In this document: piece by piece, positions 1-8,522 of the stretch | Layout: each line of letters opens with the position of its first letter | How positions within the stretch are numbered: the first letter of the stretch is position 1 | NCBI GenBank assembly: GCA_900465915.1 | Contig: UBKJ01000017.1 | Span: forward strand, 186,001-250,000 | DNA: 64,000 nt | Direction of reading: 5' to 3' | Origin: Hyphomicrobiales bacterium | Lineage (GTDB): Bacteria > Pseudomonadota > Alphaproteobacteria > Rhizobiales > Rhizobiaceae | Notes under the pieces: generated by a model | What the model was told of the DNA's origin: nothing | What the model saw: the letters and a program-made list of their open reading frames with translations, nothing else | The model's database searches: none | Position numbers and translations under genes: made by a program

Positions 1-1113
1 GGCTTCCTGTCGGAGAACGCCAAGTTCGCCGAGATCCTGGAAGCGCACGGCATCACCTTCATCGGCCCCACCGCCTCGCATATCCGCATCATGGGCGACA
101 AGATCGAGGCCAAGCGCACCGCCAAGCGCCTCGGAATCCCGGTGGTGCCCGGCTCCGACGGCGGCGTGACCGACGAGGCGGAAGCCGCGCGCATCGCCAA
201 GGAAATCGGCTATCCGGTCATCATCAAGGCCTCGGCCGGCGGCGGCGGACGCGGCATGAAGGTGGCGCGCACCGAGGACGACCTCGCGATCGCGCTGGCC
301 ACCGCGCGCACGGAAGCGGGCGCGGCCTTCGGCGACGACGCGGTCTATATCGAGAAATATCTCGAAAAGCCGCGCCATATCGAAGTGCAGGTGATGGGCG
401 ACGGCGCGGGCGCCGCGGTGCATCTGGGCGAACGCGACTGCTCGCTGCAGCGCCGCCACCAGAAGGTCTGGGAAGAGGCCAATTCGCCGGCGCTCAACGC
501 CGAGGCGCGCGACCGCATCGGCATGATCTGCGCCAATGCGGTGGCCGAGCTCGGCTATCGCGGCGCGGGCACGATCGAGTTCCTCTACGAGAACGGCGAG
601 TTCTACTTCATCGAGATGAACACCCGCCTGCAGGTGGAGCATCCGGTGACGGAAGCCATCACCGGCATCGACCTGGTGCATGAGCAGATCCGCGTCGCCG
701 CCGGCCTCGGCCTGTCGGTGCAGCAGAAGGACGTGCGCTTCCACGGACACGCCATCGAATGCCGCATCAATGCGGAGGACCCGCGCACCTTCACGCCGTC
801 GCCGGGCACGATCACCCATTACCACACGCCGGGCGGCCTCGGCATCCGCGTCGATTCGGGCGTCTATTCGGGCTATCGCATCCCGCCCTATTACGACAGC
901 CTGATCGGCAAGCTGATCGTGCACGGGCGCAACCGCGTCGAATGCATGATGCGCCTGCGCCGCGCGCTGGACGAGTTCGTGGTGGACGGCGTCAAGACCA
1001 CCCTGCCCCTGTTCCAGGACCTGATCGGAAACCAGGACATCGCCAACGGCGATTACGACATCCACTGGCTGGAAAAGTACCTGGCGGGCCAGGACGGCGC
1101 GGAAAGCGCCTGA
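1..1113 (+). CDS. accC: Acetyl-CoA carboxylase biotin carboxylase subunit, 5'-truncated by the window edge
   Basis: This subunit carboxylates biotin on AccB using ATP and bicarbonate, the first step of malonyl-CoA synthesis in the cytoplasm. About 370 of roughly 450 residues are visible and the frame is open from base 1, so the N-terminus lies outside the window. The ATP-grasp glycine-rich loop ([12 protein letters not shown]), the [13 protein letters not shown] segment, and the catalytic [16 protein letters not shown] stretch are all present, followed by the biotin carboxylase C-terminal domain (ECRINAEDP). The aat gene begins six bases after its stop, so the two are probably co-transcribed, as is common in Hyphomicrobiales. 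Identification is secure. Confidence 0.97.
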   Translation, partial: GFLSENAKFAEILEAHGITFIGPTASHIRIMGDKIEAKRTAKRLGIPVVPGSDGGVTDEAEAARIAKEIGYPVIIKASAGGGGRGMKVARTEDDLAIALATARTEAGAAFGDDAVYIEKYLEKPRHIEVQVMGDGAGAAVHLGERDCSLQRRHQKVWEEANSPALNAEARDRIGMICANAVAELGYRGAGTIEFLYENGEFYFIEMNTRLQVEHPVTEAITGIDLVHEQIRVAAGLGLSVQQKDVRFHGHAIECRINAEDPRTFTPSPGTITHYHTPGGLGIRVDSGVYSGYRIPPYYDSLIGKLIVHGRNRVECMMRLRRALDEFVVDGVKTTLPLFQDLIGNQDIANGDYDIHWLEKYLAGQDGAESA

Positions 1114-1118
1114 CGATC

Positions 1119-1733
1119 GTGGCCGCAGGGGATTTTCCGGACGCCTATGCGATAGAGCCGGACATTCTCCTGCGCGCCTACGCCAGCGGGGTCTTCCCGA
1201 TGGCCGAGGAGGCCGACGACCCGGAAGTGTTCTGGGTCCGGCCCGAAAAACGCGGCGTCATCCCGCTCGACGCCTTCCATATTCCCCATAGCCTGAAAAA
1301 GACCATCCGCCGCCATGTGTTCGAGATCCGGCTCGACACGGATTTCGCCGGCGTCATCGACGGCTGCGCCAGCGGCGCGGGCGAGCGCGCCCGCACCTGG
1401 ATCAACGCGCCGATCCGCGAGGCCTATGCGCAGCTCTTCGCGCTCGGCCATTGCCATACGGTCGAGGCCTGGCATGAGGGCGAGCTGGTCGGTGGGCTCT
1501 ACGGCGTGACGCTGGGGACGGCTTTTTTCGGCGAAAGCATGTTCACCCGCAAGCGCGACGCGTCGAAAGTATGCCTCGCCTTCCTGGTGGAGCATCTGAA
1601 GAAGCAGGGTTTTACGCTGCTCGACACCCAATTCACCACGCCGCATCTGGAGCGTTTCGGGGCCGTCGAGGTTCCGCGCCGCAAATACGAGAAGATGCTG
1701 CAAGCAGCGCTGGAGAAGACGGCGCGGTTCTGA
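1119..1733 (+). CDS. aat: Leucyl/phenylalanyl-tRNA--protein transferase
   Basis: Aat transfers Leu or Phe from aminoacyl-tRNA to N-terminal Arg/Lys of proteins, creating N-degrons for ClpS/ClpAP. The 204-residue product matches the family length and shows the [16 protein letters not shown] opening, the [12 protein letters not shown] segment (family form WWSPxxR) and the [13 protein letters not shown] and [14 protein letters not shown] core motifs. The GTG start at 1119 is chosen because the open frame extends upstream only as a shadow inside accC; this leaves a 5-base gap after accC. GTG use and the tight spacing suggest translational coupling to accC. Confidence 0.93.
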   Translation: MAAGDFPDAYAIEPDILLRAYASGVFPMAEEADDPEVFWVRPEKRGVIPLDAFHIPHSLKKTIRRHVFEIRLDTDFAGVIDGCASGAGERARTWINAPIREAYAQLFALGHCHTVEAWHEGELVGGLYGVTLGTAFFGESMFTRKRDASKVCLAFLVEHLKKQGFTLLDTQFTTPHLERFGAVEVPRRKYEKMLQAALEKTARF

Positions 1734-1802
1734 AGGCGTGAAACGGCGTTGTTTCCAATAAACAAAGAAGTAGAGCGGATTCCGGCTATTCCGGTTGAGC
1801 TT

Positions 1803-2237
1803 CTATTTGCGCTCGCTCGGCGGCGGGACGTCGGACTTCTGCTTGCAGTCCTTCAGCCACACGTCGTAGATCGGATGCTCCACGGCGTTGAGGCCGGGGC
1901 TGTCGGCGAACATCCAGCCGGTGAAGATGCGGCGGATCTTGCGGTCGAGCGTAATCTCGTCCACCTCGACGAAAGCGTCGGTGCGCGGGGATTCGGTCTC
2001 GGTGCGCGAATAGCAGACTTTTGGCGTCACCTGCAAAGCGCCGAACTGCACCGTCTCGTTGATATAGACGTCGAAAGTGGTGATGCGGCCCGTCACCTTG
2101 TCGAGGCCGGAGAACTCGGCCACCGGATTGGCGACGCGCTCGGCATGGGCGGCCTGCACGCCGCAGAGCCCCGCCGCGACCGACAGCAGGACGGCGCGCG
2201 TCACGAGACGGCGCGGCTTCTGGCCAAAAATGTCCAT
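1803..2237 (-). CDS. DUF2155 domain-containing exported protein
   Basis: This is a small secreted protein of the alphaproteobacterial DUF2155 family, whose biochemical function is not known. An N-terminal basic and hydrophobic stretch (RRLVTRAVLLSVAAGLCGV) ending in QAAHA looks like a signal peptide. The mature part carries the family core around KVTGRITTFDVYINETVQFG, the single Cys in KVCYSRTETE, and IFTGWMFADSPGLNAVEHP. The start is uncertain: in-frame ATGs occur at 2237, 2273 and 2342, and 2237 gives the most ordinary signal peptide. It lies downstream of the NDUFA12 gene on the same strand, an arrangement usual in Hyphomicrobiales. Confidence 0.85.
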   Translation of the reverse strand: MDIFGQKPRRLVTRAVLLSVAAGLCGVQAAHAERVANPVAEFSGLDKVTGRITTFDVYINETVQFGALQVTPKVCYSRTETESPRTDAFVEVDEITLDRKIRRIFTGWMFADSPGLNAVEHPIYDVWLKDCKQKSDVPPPSERK

Positions 2238-2409
2238 GCCTTGAAATCGCTTGGTCAAAACGGGAATCCGCATCCAGAGTGGTTCGAAAAGCCTGCACGC
2301 ATTGCTAGGCGTCAATTGTGACGATTCGGAGCCCATGCGCAATGGACTGTTCGGAGGTCGCTCTCATGCGGCCCGGCGCGTTCGTCGCGCCGGCTTCCGC
2401 AAGTCGGGG

Positions 2410-2820
2410 TCAGGCGCCGGGCGTCCAGGCGTCGTATTCGCCGGTGACGCGCGGGCGCTCGGCCTGCTCCTGCCCCGGCAGGGCGATGGCGCCCTTGGGG
2501 CGATAGGCCAGCGGCGAGCCGGTCAGGTTCTGCAGATGCGGCTTCTGCCAGTCGCGCGGCTTGTAGTCTTCCTTGGACGGCGGCGTGTCGACGCGGTGAT
2601 GCATCCAGCCGTGCCAGCCGGGCGGAATGGCGGTGGCCTCGGCATAGCCGTTGAAGATCACCCAGCGGCGCGTGCGGCCTTCCGAATCCTTGCCGCCCTG
2701 ATAATAGACGTTGCCGAACTCGTCCTCGCCGACGCGCTCGCCCTTGCGCCAGGTATGCAGACGGGTGCCGACCGTCTGGCCGTTCCACCAGGTGAAGATT
2801 TGGGTAAGAAATTTCATCAT
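2410..2820 (-). CDS. NADH:ubiquinone oxidoreductase subunit NDUFA12 homologue
   Basis: This is the bacterial homologue of the 17.2-kDa accessory subunit of mitochondrial complex I, found in alphaproteobacteria and expected on the peripheral arm of NDH-1. The family pattern is clear: WWNGQTVGTRLHTWRKGERVGEDEFGNVYY, then RRWVIFNGYAEATAIPPGWHGWMHHRVDTPP, then a Pro-rich tail (about 136 residues). The ATG at 2820 is preceded on the minus strand by an AAAAGG ribosome site two bases upstream, and a second in-frame ATG follows at 2817. The nuo operon is not in this window. It is one of three homologues of mitochondrial complex I proteins here, with the genes at 11694 and 12524. Confidence 0.93.
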   Translation of the reverse strand: MMKFLTQIFTWWNGQTVGTRLHTWRKGERVGEDEFGNVYYQGGKDSEGRTRRWVIFNGYAEATAIPPGWHGWMHHRVDTPPSKEDYKPRDWQKPHLQNLTGSPLAYRPKGAIALPGQEQAERPRVTGEYDAWTPGA

Positions 2821-3012
2821 GGCCTTTTCCAGATCCATTGCCGCGGGCGGAAACCGCCGCATTTCCTTGCTTATGGCCCCATCGGACGGTCATGGCAAGG
2901 GTCAAGTTGCCGCTGTCACAACACTATGAAGGACCCGAAGCGCGCCGCGCTCCGGTCTTTTCGCACGCATGTCTTTATCCCCGAACCGGCCGCTGCTTCG
3001 GGGAGACATGCT

Positions 3013-3516
3013 CTACAGGCTCCAGCCTTCGAGCGATTTTTCCATCACCAGCACCGGCTCGCGGCATTGCGGATCGCCCCAATCCTCCTTGCGGCCGACA
3101 CGGACGAAACCCTTGCGCTCGTAGAAGCGCACGGCGTTCGCGTTGCGCTCGATCACTTCGAGCCTGAGCTTGCGCACGTCGGGAAACGCCATCTCGACCT
3201 CGGCGAGCAGCATCGTGCCCACGCCCTGCACCTGGGTTTCAGGCCGCACATAAAGCTGATGCAAGGAGGCCGCGCCGTCCTCACTCTGGCTGGCGAAGGC
3301 CATGCCGTCCAGGCCGCCCTCGCCATTGTCGGCGACGATGAATTCCGAATAGGGCCGCTTGAGATTGGCCCTCAGCGTCGCCACCGAATGCCAGCGGCCG
3401 GTAACGGCGTCGACCATCTCGCGGCCGAGGATGTCGTCGAAGGTCGCATGCCAGGTCTCGACCAGCAGTTCATGCACCGCTTGAAGGTCGGTCTCCGCCG
3501 CGCTGCGAACCCACAT
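3013..3516 (-). CDS. GNAT family N-acetyltransferase
   Basis: This is a Gcn5-related acyl-CoA-dependent acetyltransferase whose substrate is unknown. The 167-residue protein has the expected order: an N-terminal helix (ETDLQAVHELLVETW), a central sheet with LHQLYVRPETQVQGVGTMLL carrying the Q-x-x-G-x-G acetyl-CoA pyrophosphate loop, then LRLEVIERNANAVRFYERKGF, the classical motif B. Its ATG overlaps the gatB stop by one base, so it should be translated from gatB mRNA. There is no sign that it is part of the amidotransferase. It could be a small-molecule or a protein N-terminal acetyltransferase; the sequence does not decide this. Confidence 0.88.
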   Translation of the reverse strand: MWVRSAAETDLQAVHELLVETWHATFDDILGREMVDAVTGRWHSVATLRANLKRPYSEFIVADNGEGGLDGMAFASQSEDGAASLHQLYVRPETQVQGVGTMLLAEVEMAFPDVRKLRLEVIERNANAVRFYERKGFVRVGRKEDWGDPQCREPVLVMEKSLEGWSL

Positions 3517-5018
3517 TATTCCTCGATCCCTAGCTTGGCCTTGACCAGCTCGTTGACGGCTTGAGGATTGGCCTTGCCGCCGGTGGCCTTCATCACCTGG
3601 CCGACGAACCAGCCGGCCAGCGTCGGCTTGGCCTTGGCCTGCTCGACCTTGTCCGGGTTGGCGGCGATGACATCGTCCACGGCCTTTTCGATGGCCCCGG
3701 TGTCGGTGACCTGCTTGAGGCCGCGTTCCTCGACCAGCTTCTTCGGGTCGCCGCCCTCGTTCCAGACGATCTCGAACAGGTCCTTGGCGATCTTGCCGGA
3801 AATGACGCCTTCCTTGATCAGGTCGATGATCCCGCCCAACTGATCGGGCGAAACCGGCGAGTCCTCGATCGCCTTGCCGGCCTTGTTGAGCGCGCCGAGG
3901 AGATCGTTGATGACCCAGTTGGCGGCGGCCTTGCCGTCGCGGCCCTTGGCGACCGCTTCGTAATAGTCCGCGATGGCCTTTTCGGTCACGAGGATGGAGG
4001 CGTCGTAGACCGAAATGCCCTGCTTCTCGATCAGGCGCTGCTTCTTCTCGTCCGGCAGTTCCGGCAGGTCGGCGGCGAGCGCGTCGACGAAGGCCTGGTC
4101 GAATTCCAGCGGCAGCAGGTCGGGATCGGGGAAATAGCGGTAGTCGTGCGCCTCTTCCTTTGAGCGCATGGAGCGCGTCTCGCCCTTGGTGGGATCGAAC
4201 AGGCGGGTCTCCTGATCGATCGCGCCGCCGTCCTCCAGGATGGCGATCTGGCGACGGGCCTCATATTCGATGGCCTGGCCGACGAAGCGGATCGAGTTGA
4301 CGTTCTTGATCTCGCAGCGCGTGCCGAATTCGCCGCCCGGGCGGCGCACCGACACGTTCACGTCGGCGCGCATGGAGCCCTCGTCCATGTTGCCGTCGCA
4401 GGTGCCAAGATAGCGCACGATGGTGCGCAGCTTGGTGAGATAGGCGCGCGCCTCGTCCGACGAACGCAGGTCGGGCTTGGACACGATCTCCATCAGCGCC
4501 ACGCCGGAGCGGTTGAGGTCGACATAGGACATGGTCGGATGCTGGTCGTGCATCGACTTGCCGGCGTCCTGCTCCAGATGCAGGCGCTCGATGCCGATCT
4601 CGACGTCCTCGAACTGGCCTTTATTGTCGGGGCCGACCGAGATGACGATCTTGCCCTCGCCGACGATGGGCTGCTTGAACTGCGAGATCTGGTAGCCCTG
4701 CGGCAGGTCGGGATAGAAATAGTTCTTGCGGTCGAAGACCGATTTCAGGTTGATCTGCGCCTTGAGGCCCAGTCCCGTGCGCACCGCCTGCCTGACGCAT
4801 TCCTCGTTGATGACCGGCAGCATGCCCGGCATGGCGGCGTCGACCAGCGACACATTGGCGTTCGGCTCCGCGCCGAAGGCGGTGGACGCGCCGGAGAACA
4901 GCTTCGACTCGGACGTGACCTGCGCGTGGACTTCCATGCCGATCACGACTTCCCAGTCGCCGGTCGCGCCGGAGATGAAACGTTTGGGTTCGGGCGTGCG
5001 CGTATCGATAAGGGACAT
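3516..5018 (-). CDS. gatB: Asp-tRNA(Asn)/Glu-tRNA(Gln) amidotransferase subunit B
   Basis: GatB binds the misacylated tRNA and phosphorylates and amidates its Glu or Asp with ammonia from GatA, making Gln-tRNA and Asn-tRNA. The 500-residue length is typical. The N-terminal cradle starts with [19 protein letters not shown], followed by [33 protein letters not shown] and the helical/YqeY-like C-terminal domain ending [17 protein letters not shown]. GatA and GatC are not adjacent in this window. A GNAT gene overlaps the 3' end and a tig terminator lies just upstream. Confidence 0.97.
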   Translation of the reverse strand: MSLIDTRTPEPKRFISGATGDWEVVIGMEVHAQVTSESKLFSGASTAFGAEPNANVSLVDAAMPGMLPVINEECVRQAVRTGLGLKAQINLKSVFDRKNYFYPDLPQGYQISQFKQPIVGEGKIVISVGPDNKGQFEDVEIGIERLHLEQDAGKSMHDQHPTMSYVDLNRSGVALMEIVSKPDLRSSDEARAYLTKLRTIVRYLGTCDGNMDEGSMRADVNVSVRRPGGEFGTRCEIKNVNSIRFVGQAIEYEARRQIAILEDGGAIDQETRLFDPTKGETRSMRSKEEAHDYRYFPDPDLLPLEFDQAFVDALAADLPELPDEKKQRLIEKQGISVYDASILVTEKAIADYYEAVAKGRDGKAAANWVINDLLGALNKAGKAIEDSPVSPDQLGGIIDLIKEGVISGKIAKDLFEIVWNEGGDPKKLVEERGLKQVTDTGAIEKAVDDVIAANPDKVEQAKAKPTLAGWFVGQVMKATGGKANPQAVNELVKAKLGIEE

Positions 5019-5100
5019 GATAGCTCGTCAATGTAAGGCTGAAACGTATCGGGTTACTGGCTAGAGCAAAGCCCGCCCCGACGCAAGGCTTTCGGCAAAT

Positions 5101-5125
5101 GAAAAGGCCGCGCGAAGCGCGGCCT
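5101..5125 (-). terminator. Intrinsic terminator downstream of tig
   Basis: A perfect 9-bp inverted repeat (AGGCCGCGC, positions 5105-5113, pairing with 5117-5125) with a 3-base loop is followed on the minus strand by TTTTC. It sits 24 bases past the tig stop and upstream of gatB, so it should end the tig transcript. Confidence 0.8.
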
Positions 5126-5148
5126 GTTCTGGATGGTGCTGGGAAGGA

Positions 5149-6576
5149 TCAGGCCTCTTCGGACTTGCCTTCGTCGGCCTTCTTCTTGGTCGCCTTCTTC
5201 TTCGGCGCGGCCTTCTTTTCAGCCTTGGCTTCCGAGGCGTCGTCGTCTTCCGCCGTCAGCTCTTCCTTGGAGACCTTCTTGTCGGCCACCTTGATGTTGG
5301 CGAGCAGGTGGTCGACCACCTTCTCCTCGAAGATCGGCGCGCGCAGGTTGGCGACGGCGTCCGGGGTGCGGCGCAGGAATTCGTAGATTTCCTTCTCCTG
5401 GCCCGGATAGCGGCGGACCTGGTCGAAGACGGCGCGCTGCAATTCTTCCTCGCTCACTTCCACGCCGGCCTTCTCGCCGATCTCGGAGAGGACGAGGCCC
5501 AGGCGCACGCGGCGCTCGGCCAGCTTGCGATATTCCTCGCGGGCTTCCTCTTCGGTGGTCTCTTCGTCGGCGAAGGTGCGGCCGGCCTGCTGGAGGTCGA
5601 AGTTGATCTGCTGCCAGATGTTGTTGAACTCGGCGTCGACCAGCTTCTGCGGCGTGTCGAACTGATAGTCGCCGTCGAGCGCGTCGAGGATCTGGCGCTT
5701 GACCTTCTGGCGGGTGATCTGGCCGTACTGGCTCTCGATCTGCTCGCGCACGACCTGGCGCAGGCGCTCGAGCGACTCGATGCCGAGCTTCTTGGCGGTC
5801 TCGTCGTCGAGGACGAGCTCGTTCGGCTTGGCGACTTCCTTGACCTTGATGTCGAAGGTCGCTTCCTTGCCGGCGAGATGGGCCGCGCCGTAATTTTCCG
5901 GGAAGGTCACGTTGATGACCTTCTCGTCGCCGGCCTTGACGCCGACGAGCTGCTCCTCGAAGCCGGGAATGAACTGGCCCGAGCCCAGCACGAGCTGGGC
6001 GTCGTTGTCGGCGCCGCCCTCGAAGGGCTCGCCGTCGAGCTTGCCGAGATAGTCGATGGTGACGCGGTCGTCGTTCTCGGCCTTGCCCTTCTTGGCCTCG
6101 AAGGTGCGGGTGGAGGCGGCGACGCGCTTGACTTGCTCGTCGACTTCCTCATCGGAGATGTCGACGACTTCGCGGGTGACGGAAATGCCGGAGAAGTCCT
6201 TGACGTCGATCTTCGGCAGCACTTCGTAATTGAGCGAGAAGACGAAATCGGCCTTGCCGTCGAGGACCTGCTCGGCTTCCTTCTCGTCTTCCGACATCAC
6301 GACTTCCGGCTGCGTCGCGGACTTCTCGCCGCGTTCGGCGAGGATGGAGCGCGGCGAATCGTTGAGGATCTCGTTGACGATCTCGGCCATGAAGGACTTG
6401 CCGTACATCTTGCGCAGATGGCCGGCCGGCACCTTGCCGGGACGGAAGCCGTTGATGCGGGCGCGGCCGCGCGCGGTTTCGAGCCGCTCTTCGAGCTTGG
6501 CTTGGAGATCCCCGGCCGGAACCACGACTTTGATCTCGCGCTTCAGCCCTTCGTTGAGCGTTTCGGTAACCTGCAT
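5149..6576 (-). CDS. tig: Trigger factor, ribosome-associated chaperone and prolyl isomerase
   Basis: Trigger factor binds ribosomal protein L23 at the tunnel exit and shields nascent chains. The 475-residue protein shows the N-terminal ribosome-binding domain with the signature region [19 protein letters not shown], a central FKBP-type PPIase domain ([20 protein letters not shown] through [17 protein letters not shown]), and a C-terminal arm domain ending in a Lys/Glu/Ala-rich tail. The start at 6576 is chosen because an AGTGAAGG ribosome site lies 7-8 bases upstream; the longer open frame to 6624 adds a segment unlike the family. It has its own terminator at 5101-5125 and a leader of about 200 bases to the next gene. 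Confidence 0.96.
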   Translation of the reverse strand: MQVTETLNEGLKREIKVVVPAGDLQAKLEERLETARGRARINGFRPGKVPAGHLRKMYGKSFMAEIVNEILNDSPRSILAERGEKSATQPEVVMSEDEKEAEQVLDGKADFVFSLNYEVLPKIDVKDFSGISVTREVVDISDEEVDEQVKRVAASTRTFEAKKGKAENDDRVTIDYLGKLDGEPFEGGADNDAQLVLGSGQFIPGFEEQLVGVKAGDEKVINVTFPENYGAAHLAGKEATFDIKVKEVAKPNELVLDDETAKKLGIESLERLRQVVREQIESQYGQITRQKVKRQILDALDGDYQFDTPQKLVDAEFNNIWQQINFDLQQAGRTFADEETTEEEAREEYRKLAERRVRLGLVLSEIGEKAGVEVSEEELQRAVFDQVRRYPGQEKEIYEFLRRTPDAVANLRAPIFEEKVVDHLLANIKVADKKVSKEELTAEDDDASEAKAEKKAAPKKKATKKKADEGKSEEA

Positions 6577-6787
6577 GTTCAAACCTTCACTTCTTGTCTC
6601 TTTTCCGCAGGGGCCGACGTGCAACGCCGCTGCGGAGGATGGCTTTTCAGGACGGACGCATGGCCGTCACATTATTGTGGCTCCATCTATCGTCTTCACC
6701 CGGAAAAGACAAGATTAAGATTGGAGAGCGGGCCGCAAAGCCCGAAAAGACGACGAAGACCGGCGCGAGGCCGGCCTTTCGCCCGTT

Positions 6788-7660
6788 TTACTGCACCGCG
6801 CCGCTCATCGCCGCCCAGATCAGCACGAAGCCGAGCACGATGCGGTAGATCACGAAGGGCCAGGAGGAAAAGCGCTCCAGGATGCGCATCAGGCCCCAGA
6901 TGGCGATGAAGGCCGAGACGCTGGCCGTGACGAGGCCGACGCCCAGCACTTCCCAGCCCTGCGCGCCGAGCCCGGCCTTCCACAGCGCGTGCAATTCCTT
7001 CATGCCGGCGAGGAAGATGGCCGGCAGGCCGATCAGGAACGAGAAGCGCGCCGCGTCCTCGCGGTTGAGGCCGCGGAACAGCGCCGCCGTCAGCGTGGAG
7101 CCCGAGCGCGACACGCCCGGAATGAGCGCGCCGACCTGCGCCACGCCGACGATCAGCGCGTCGCGCAGCTTGACCGTGCTCATCGAGCGCGTATGGCGCG
7201 AGGCGATCTCGGCCCAGGCGAGCAGCAGGCCCATGACGACGCAAGCGACGCCGATGACGCCCAGGCCCCGCAGCGGCGAGCCGCAGGCGTTGAGCGTGTG
7301 GGAAAGAAGCAGGCCGGCGATGCCGATGGGGATGGTGGCGATGATCACGCCGACCGCGAAGCGGAACTCGAAGGAGCGCACGTCGCCGCTGATGGTCGAG
7401 CGGATCGCGCCCACGGTGACGTCACGCACGTCGCGCCAGAAATAGGAGACGACCGCGGCGAGCGCCGCGAGCTGCATGGCGGCCGAGAAGGCCGAGCCGG
7501 GGTCCTGCCAGCCGAGAAAAGCCGGCACGATGCGCATATGCGCGGTGGAGGAGATGGGTAGAAGCTCGGTGACGCCTTGCAGGACGCCGAGCAGCGCCAC
7601 CTTGCCGTAACCGAGCGCGACGAATCCGGTGTCGATGCCGTTTGTGCAGGCGTCCGCCAT
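6788..7660 (-). CDS. uppP: Undecaprenyl-diphosphatase (BacA/UppP)
   Basis: UppP dephosphorylates C55 undecaprenyl diphosphate at the membrane to recycle the lipid carrier for peptidoglycan and polysaccharide synthesis. The 290-residue, multi-spanning protein contains both catalytic signatures: LQGVTELLPISSTAH near residue 28-41 and PGVSRSGSTLTAALFRG in the second half. Several hydrophobic segments are evident, ending FVIYRIVLGFVLIWAAMSGA. The ATG at 7660 has a GAAGGAA ribosome site. It stands alone between tig and the tRNA-Leu gene. Confidence 0.96.
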   Translation of the reverse strand: MADACTNGIDTGFVALGYGKVALLGVLQGVTELLPISSTAHMRIVPAFLGWQDPGSAFSAAMQLAALAAVVSYFWRDVRDVTVGAIRSTISGDVRSFEFRFAVGVIIATIPIGIAGLLLSHTLNACGSPLRGLGVIGVACVVMGLLLAWAEIASRHTRSMSTVKLRDALIVGVAQVGALIPGVSRSGSTLTAALFRGLNREDAARFSFLIGLPAIFLAGMKELHALWKAGLGAQGWEVLGVGLVTASVSAFIAIWGLMRILERFSSWPFVIYRIVLGFVLIWAAMSGAVQ

Positions 7661-7728
7661 GCGGGTGTTCCTTCAGAAGCGAGGGCGAGGGATCGGGAAT
7701 CGGAAAGCCTTGTCAGGCGCGGTCTATC

Positions 7729-7752
7729 TAGAGCAATTCCAGCAAAACTGTG
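7729..7752. repeat. Half of a Rhizobiales-type intergenic palindromic repeat (tentative)
   Basis: The stretch beginning TCTAGAGCAATTCCAGCAAA resembles, from memory, the left arm of short palindromic elements scattered between genes in Brucella, Mesorhizobium and relatives. The matching right arm (GGAATT-type) is absent here and is replaced by the GC-rich terminator hairpin at 7759-7783. No database comparison was possible. Confidence 0.35.
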
Positions 7753-7758
7753 AAGAGC

Positions 7759-7790
7759 CCTCGCCGCAAAACGCCCGGCGAGGCTTTTTT
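7759..7790 (+). terminator. Plus-strand intrinsic terminator with no obvious upstream gene
   Basis: A perfect 8-bp stem (CCTCGCCG at 7759-7766 with CGGCGAGG at 7776-7783) is followed by a run of six T. It reads on the plus strand, but the nearest upstream gene, uppP, is on the minus strand. It may end a short unannotated transcript or block read-through into the tRNA gene. Confidence 0.65.
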
Positions 7791-7793
7791 CCT

Positions 7794-7821
7794 TTGAAGG
7801 AAAATCTTTGGGTGATATAGA
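7794..7821 (+). promoter_or_regulatory. Candidate sigma70-type promoter of tRNA-Leu
   Basis: TTGAAG at 7794-7799 and TATAGA at 7816-7821 are separated by 16 bases, placing a start site about 10 bases before the tRNA 5' end at 7840. The position and hexamers fit a stable-RNA promoter. Confidence 0.5.
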
Positions 7822-7839
7822 GGCCGCGCTTCGCAAGGC

Positions 7840-7922
7840 GCGGATGTGGCGAAATTGGTAGACGCACCAGATTTAGGTTCTGGCGGGAGACCGTGGGGGT
7901 TCGAGTCCCTCCATCCGCACCA
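7840..7922 (+). tRNA. tRNA-Leu, anticodon UAG
   Basis: The 83-base gene folds as a tRNA. The acceptor arm GCGGATG (7840-7846) pairs with CATCCGC (7912-7918), followed by discriminator A and an encoded CCA. The D-loop contains AAATTGGTAGA, the anticodon stem CCAGA/TCTGG encloses loop TTTAGGT with anticodon TAG (reads CUA and other CUN codons), a short variable arm GCGGGAGACCGT is present as expected for class II tRNA-Leu, and the T-arm has GGTTCGAGTCC. Confidence 0.96.
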
Positions 7923-7940
7923 CGATCCCCTCACACGATA

Positions 7941-8522
7941 TCAGTAGGGCGGCTCCTCGTAGAGCGGGCGGCCGTCGTCGCGCAGCGCCTTGATGACGGC
8001 GGTCCCGCCGGCGCTGACCGCCACCACGGCGGTGATGCGGTGCTCTCGCTCGGCGTCCTCGATGTCGTGGCCCTGCCCTTCCGGGATGTAATAGCGCTCG
8101 ATGCCGAAATCGAGCGTGATCGCCTGCTCGGGCTCGTCGTCGATGGCGTAGGGCGACTCGCCGCGAATCTGCGCCTCGTCGGGGGCGAGATCGGTGAAGG
8201 GCTTGAAGCTGGCGCGCGAAAACACCCAGACGTCCGCCGGGCCCGGCTTGACCGCCACATAGACCACGTGGGCGTCGGCGGGCGCGGGGCCGGGAATGGC
8301 CTTTCGGTCGACGCTGGAAATGGCGTAGCCCAGCGCCACATAGTCGCCGCGCATCAGGTCGCGCGGGTCGACGGGCTGGGTTTGCAGCACGACCTCCTTG
8401 CCCGAGCGCAGGATCGAGGCGCGCTTCTCGATGGAGGCGTAGATGACGCCGCTCTGCAACAGCGCGGCGAGGGTCGCGCCGATATAGAGCCAGCGGCGCG
8501 GTTTTGCGACGATTCCGTTCAT
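7941..8522 (-). CDS. GDYXXLXY domain-containing membrane-anchored protein
   Basis: A 193-residue protein starts with a single membrane anchor (WLYIGATLAALLQSGVIYASI, about residues 11-31) and then a soluble domain with the family-defining MRGDYVALGY motif near residue 57, followed by the FGIERYYIPEGQG block. Function is not known; members are nearly always encoded next to a DUF2157 membrane protein, as here, where the two genes overlap by four bases. The C-terminal domain is most likely periplasmic, but this is inferred from the single N-terminal anchor. Confidence 0.88.
   Translation of the reverse strand: MNGIVAKPRRWLYIGATLAALLQSGVIYASIEKRASILRSGKEVVLQTQPVDPRDLMRGDYVALGYAISSVDRKAIPGPAPADAHVVYVAVKPGPADVWVFSRASFKPFTDLAPDEAQIRGESPYAIDDEPEQAITLDFGIERYYIPEGQGHDIEDAEREHRITAVVAVSAGGTAVIKALRDDGRPLYEEPPY

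Noticed and set aside
759..1118. 120-residue N-terminal extension of aat inside accC
   Set aside because: Composition is an out-of-frame shadow of accC; Aat family length fits the GTG at 1119.
5308..6909. Long plus-strand frames opposite tig, and similar ones at 12861-14426, 28506-30965 and 48582-50618
   Set aside because: All lie antisense to clear conserved genes and show the repetitive composition of GC-rich shadow frames.
7629..7820. 63-residue plus-strand frame before tRNA-Leu
   Set aside because: It runs through the uppP start, a palindromic repeat, a terminator and the tRNA promoter; no ribosome site or family match.
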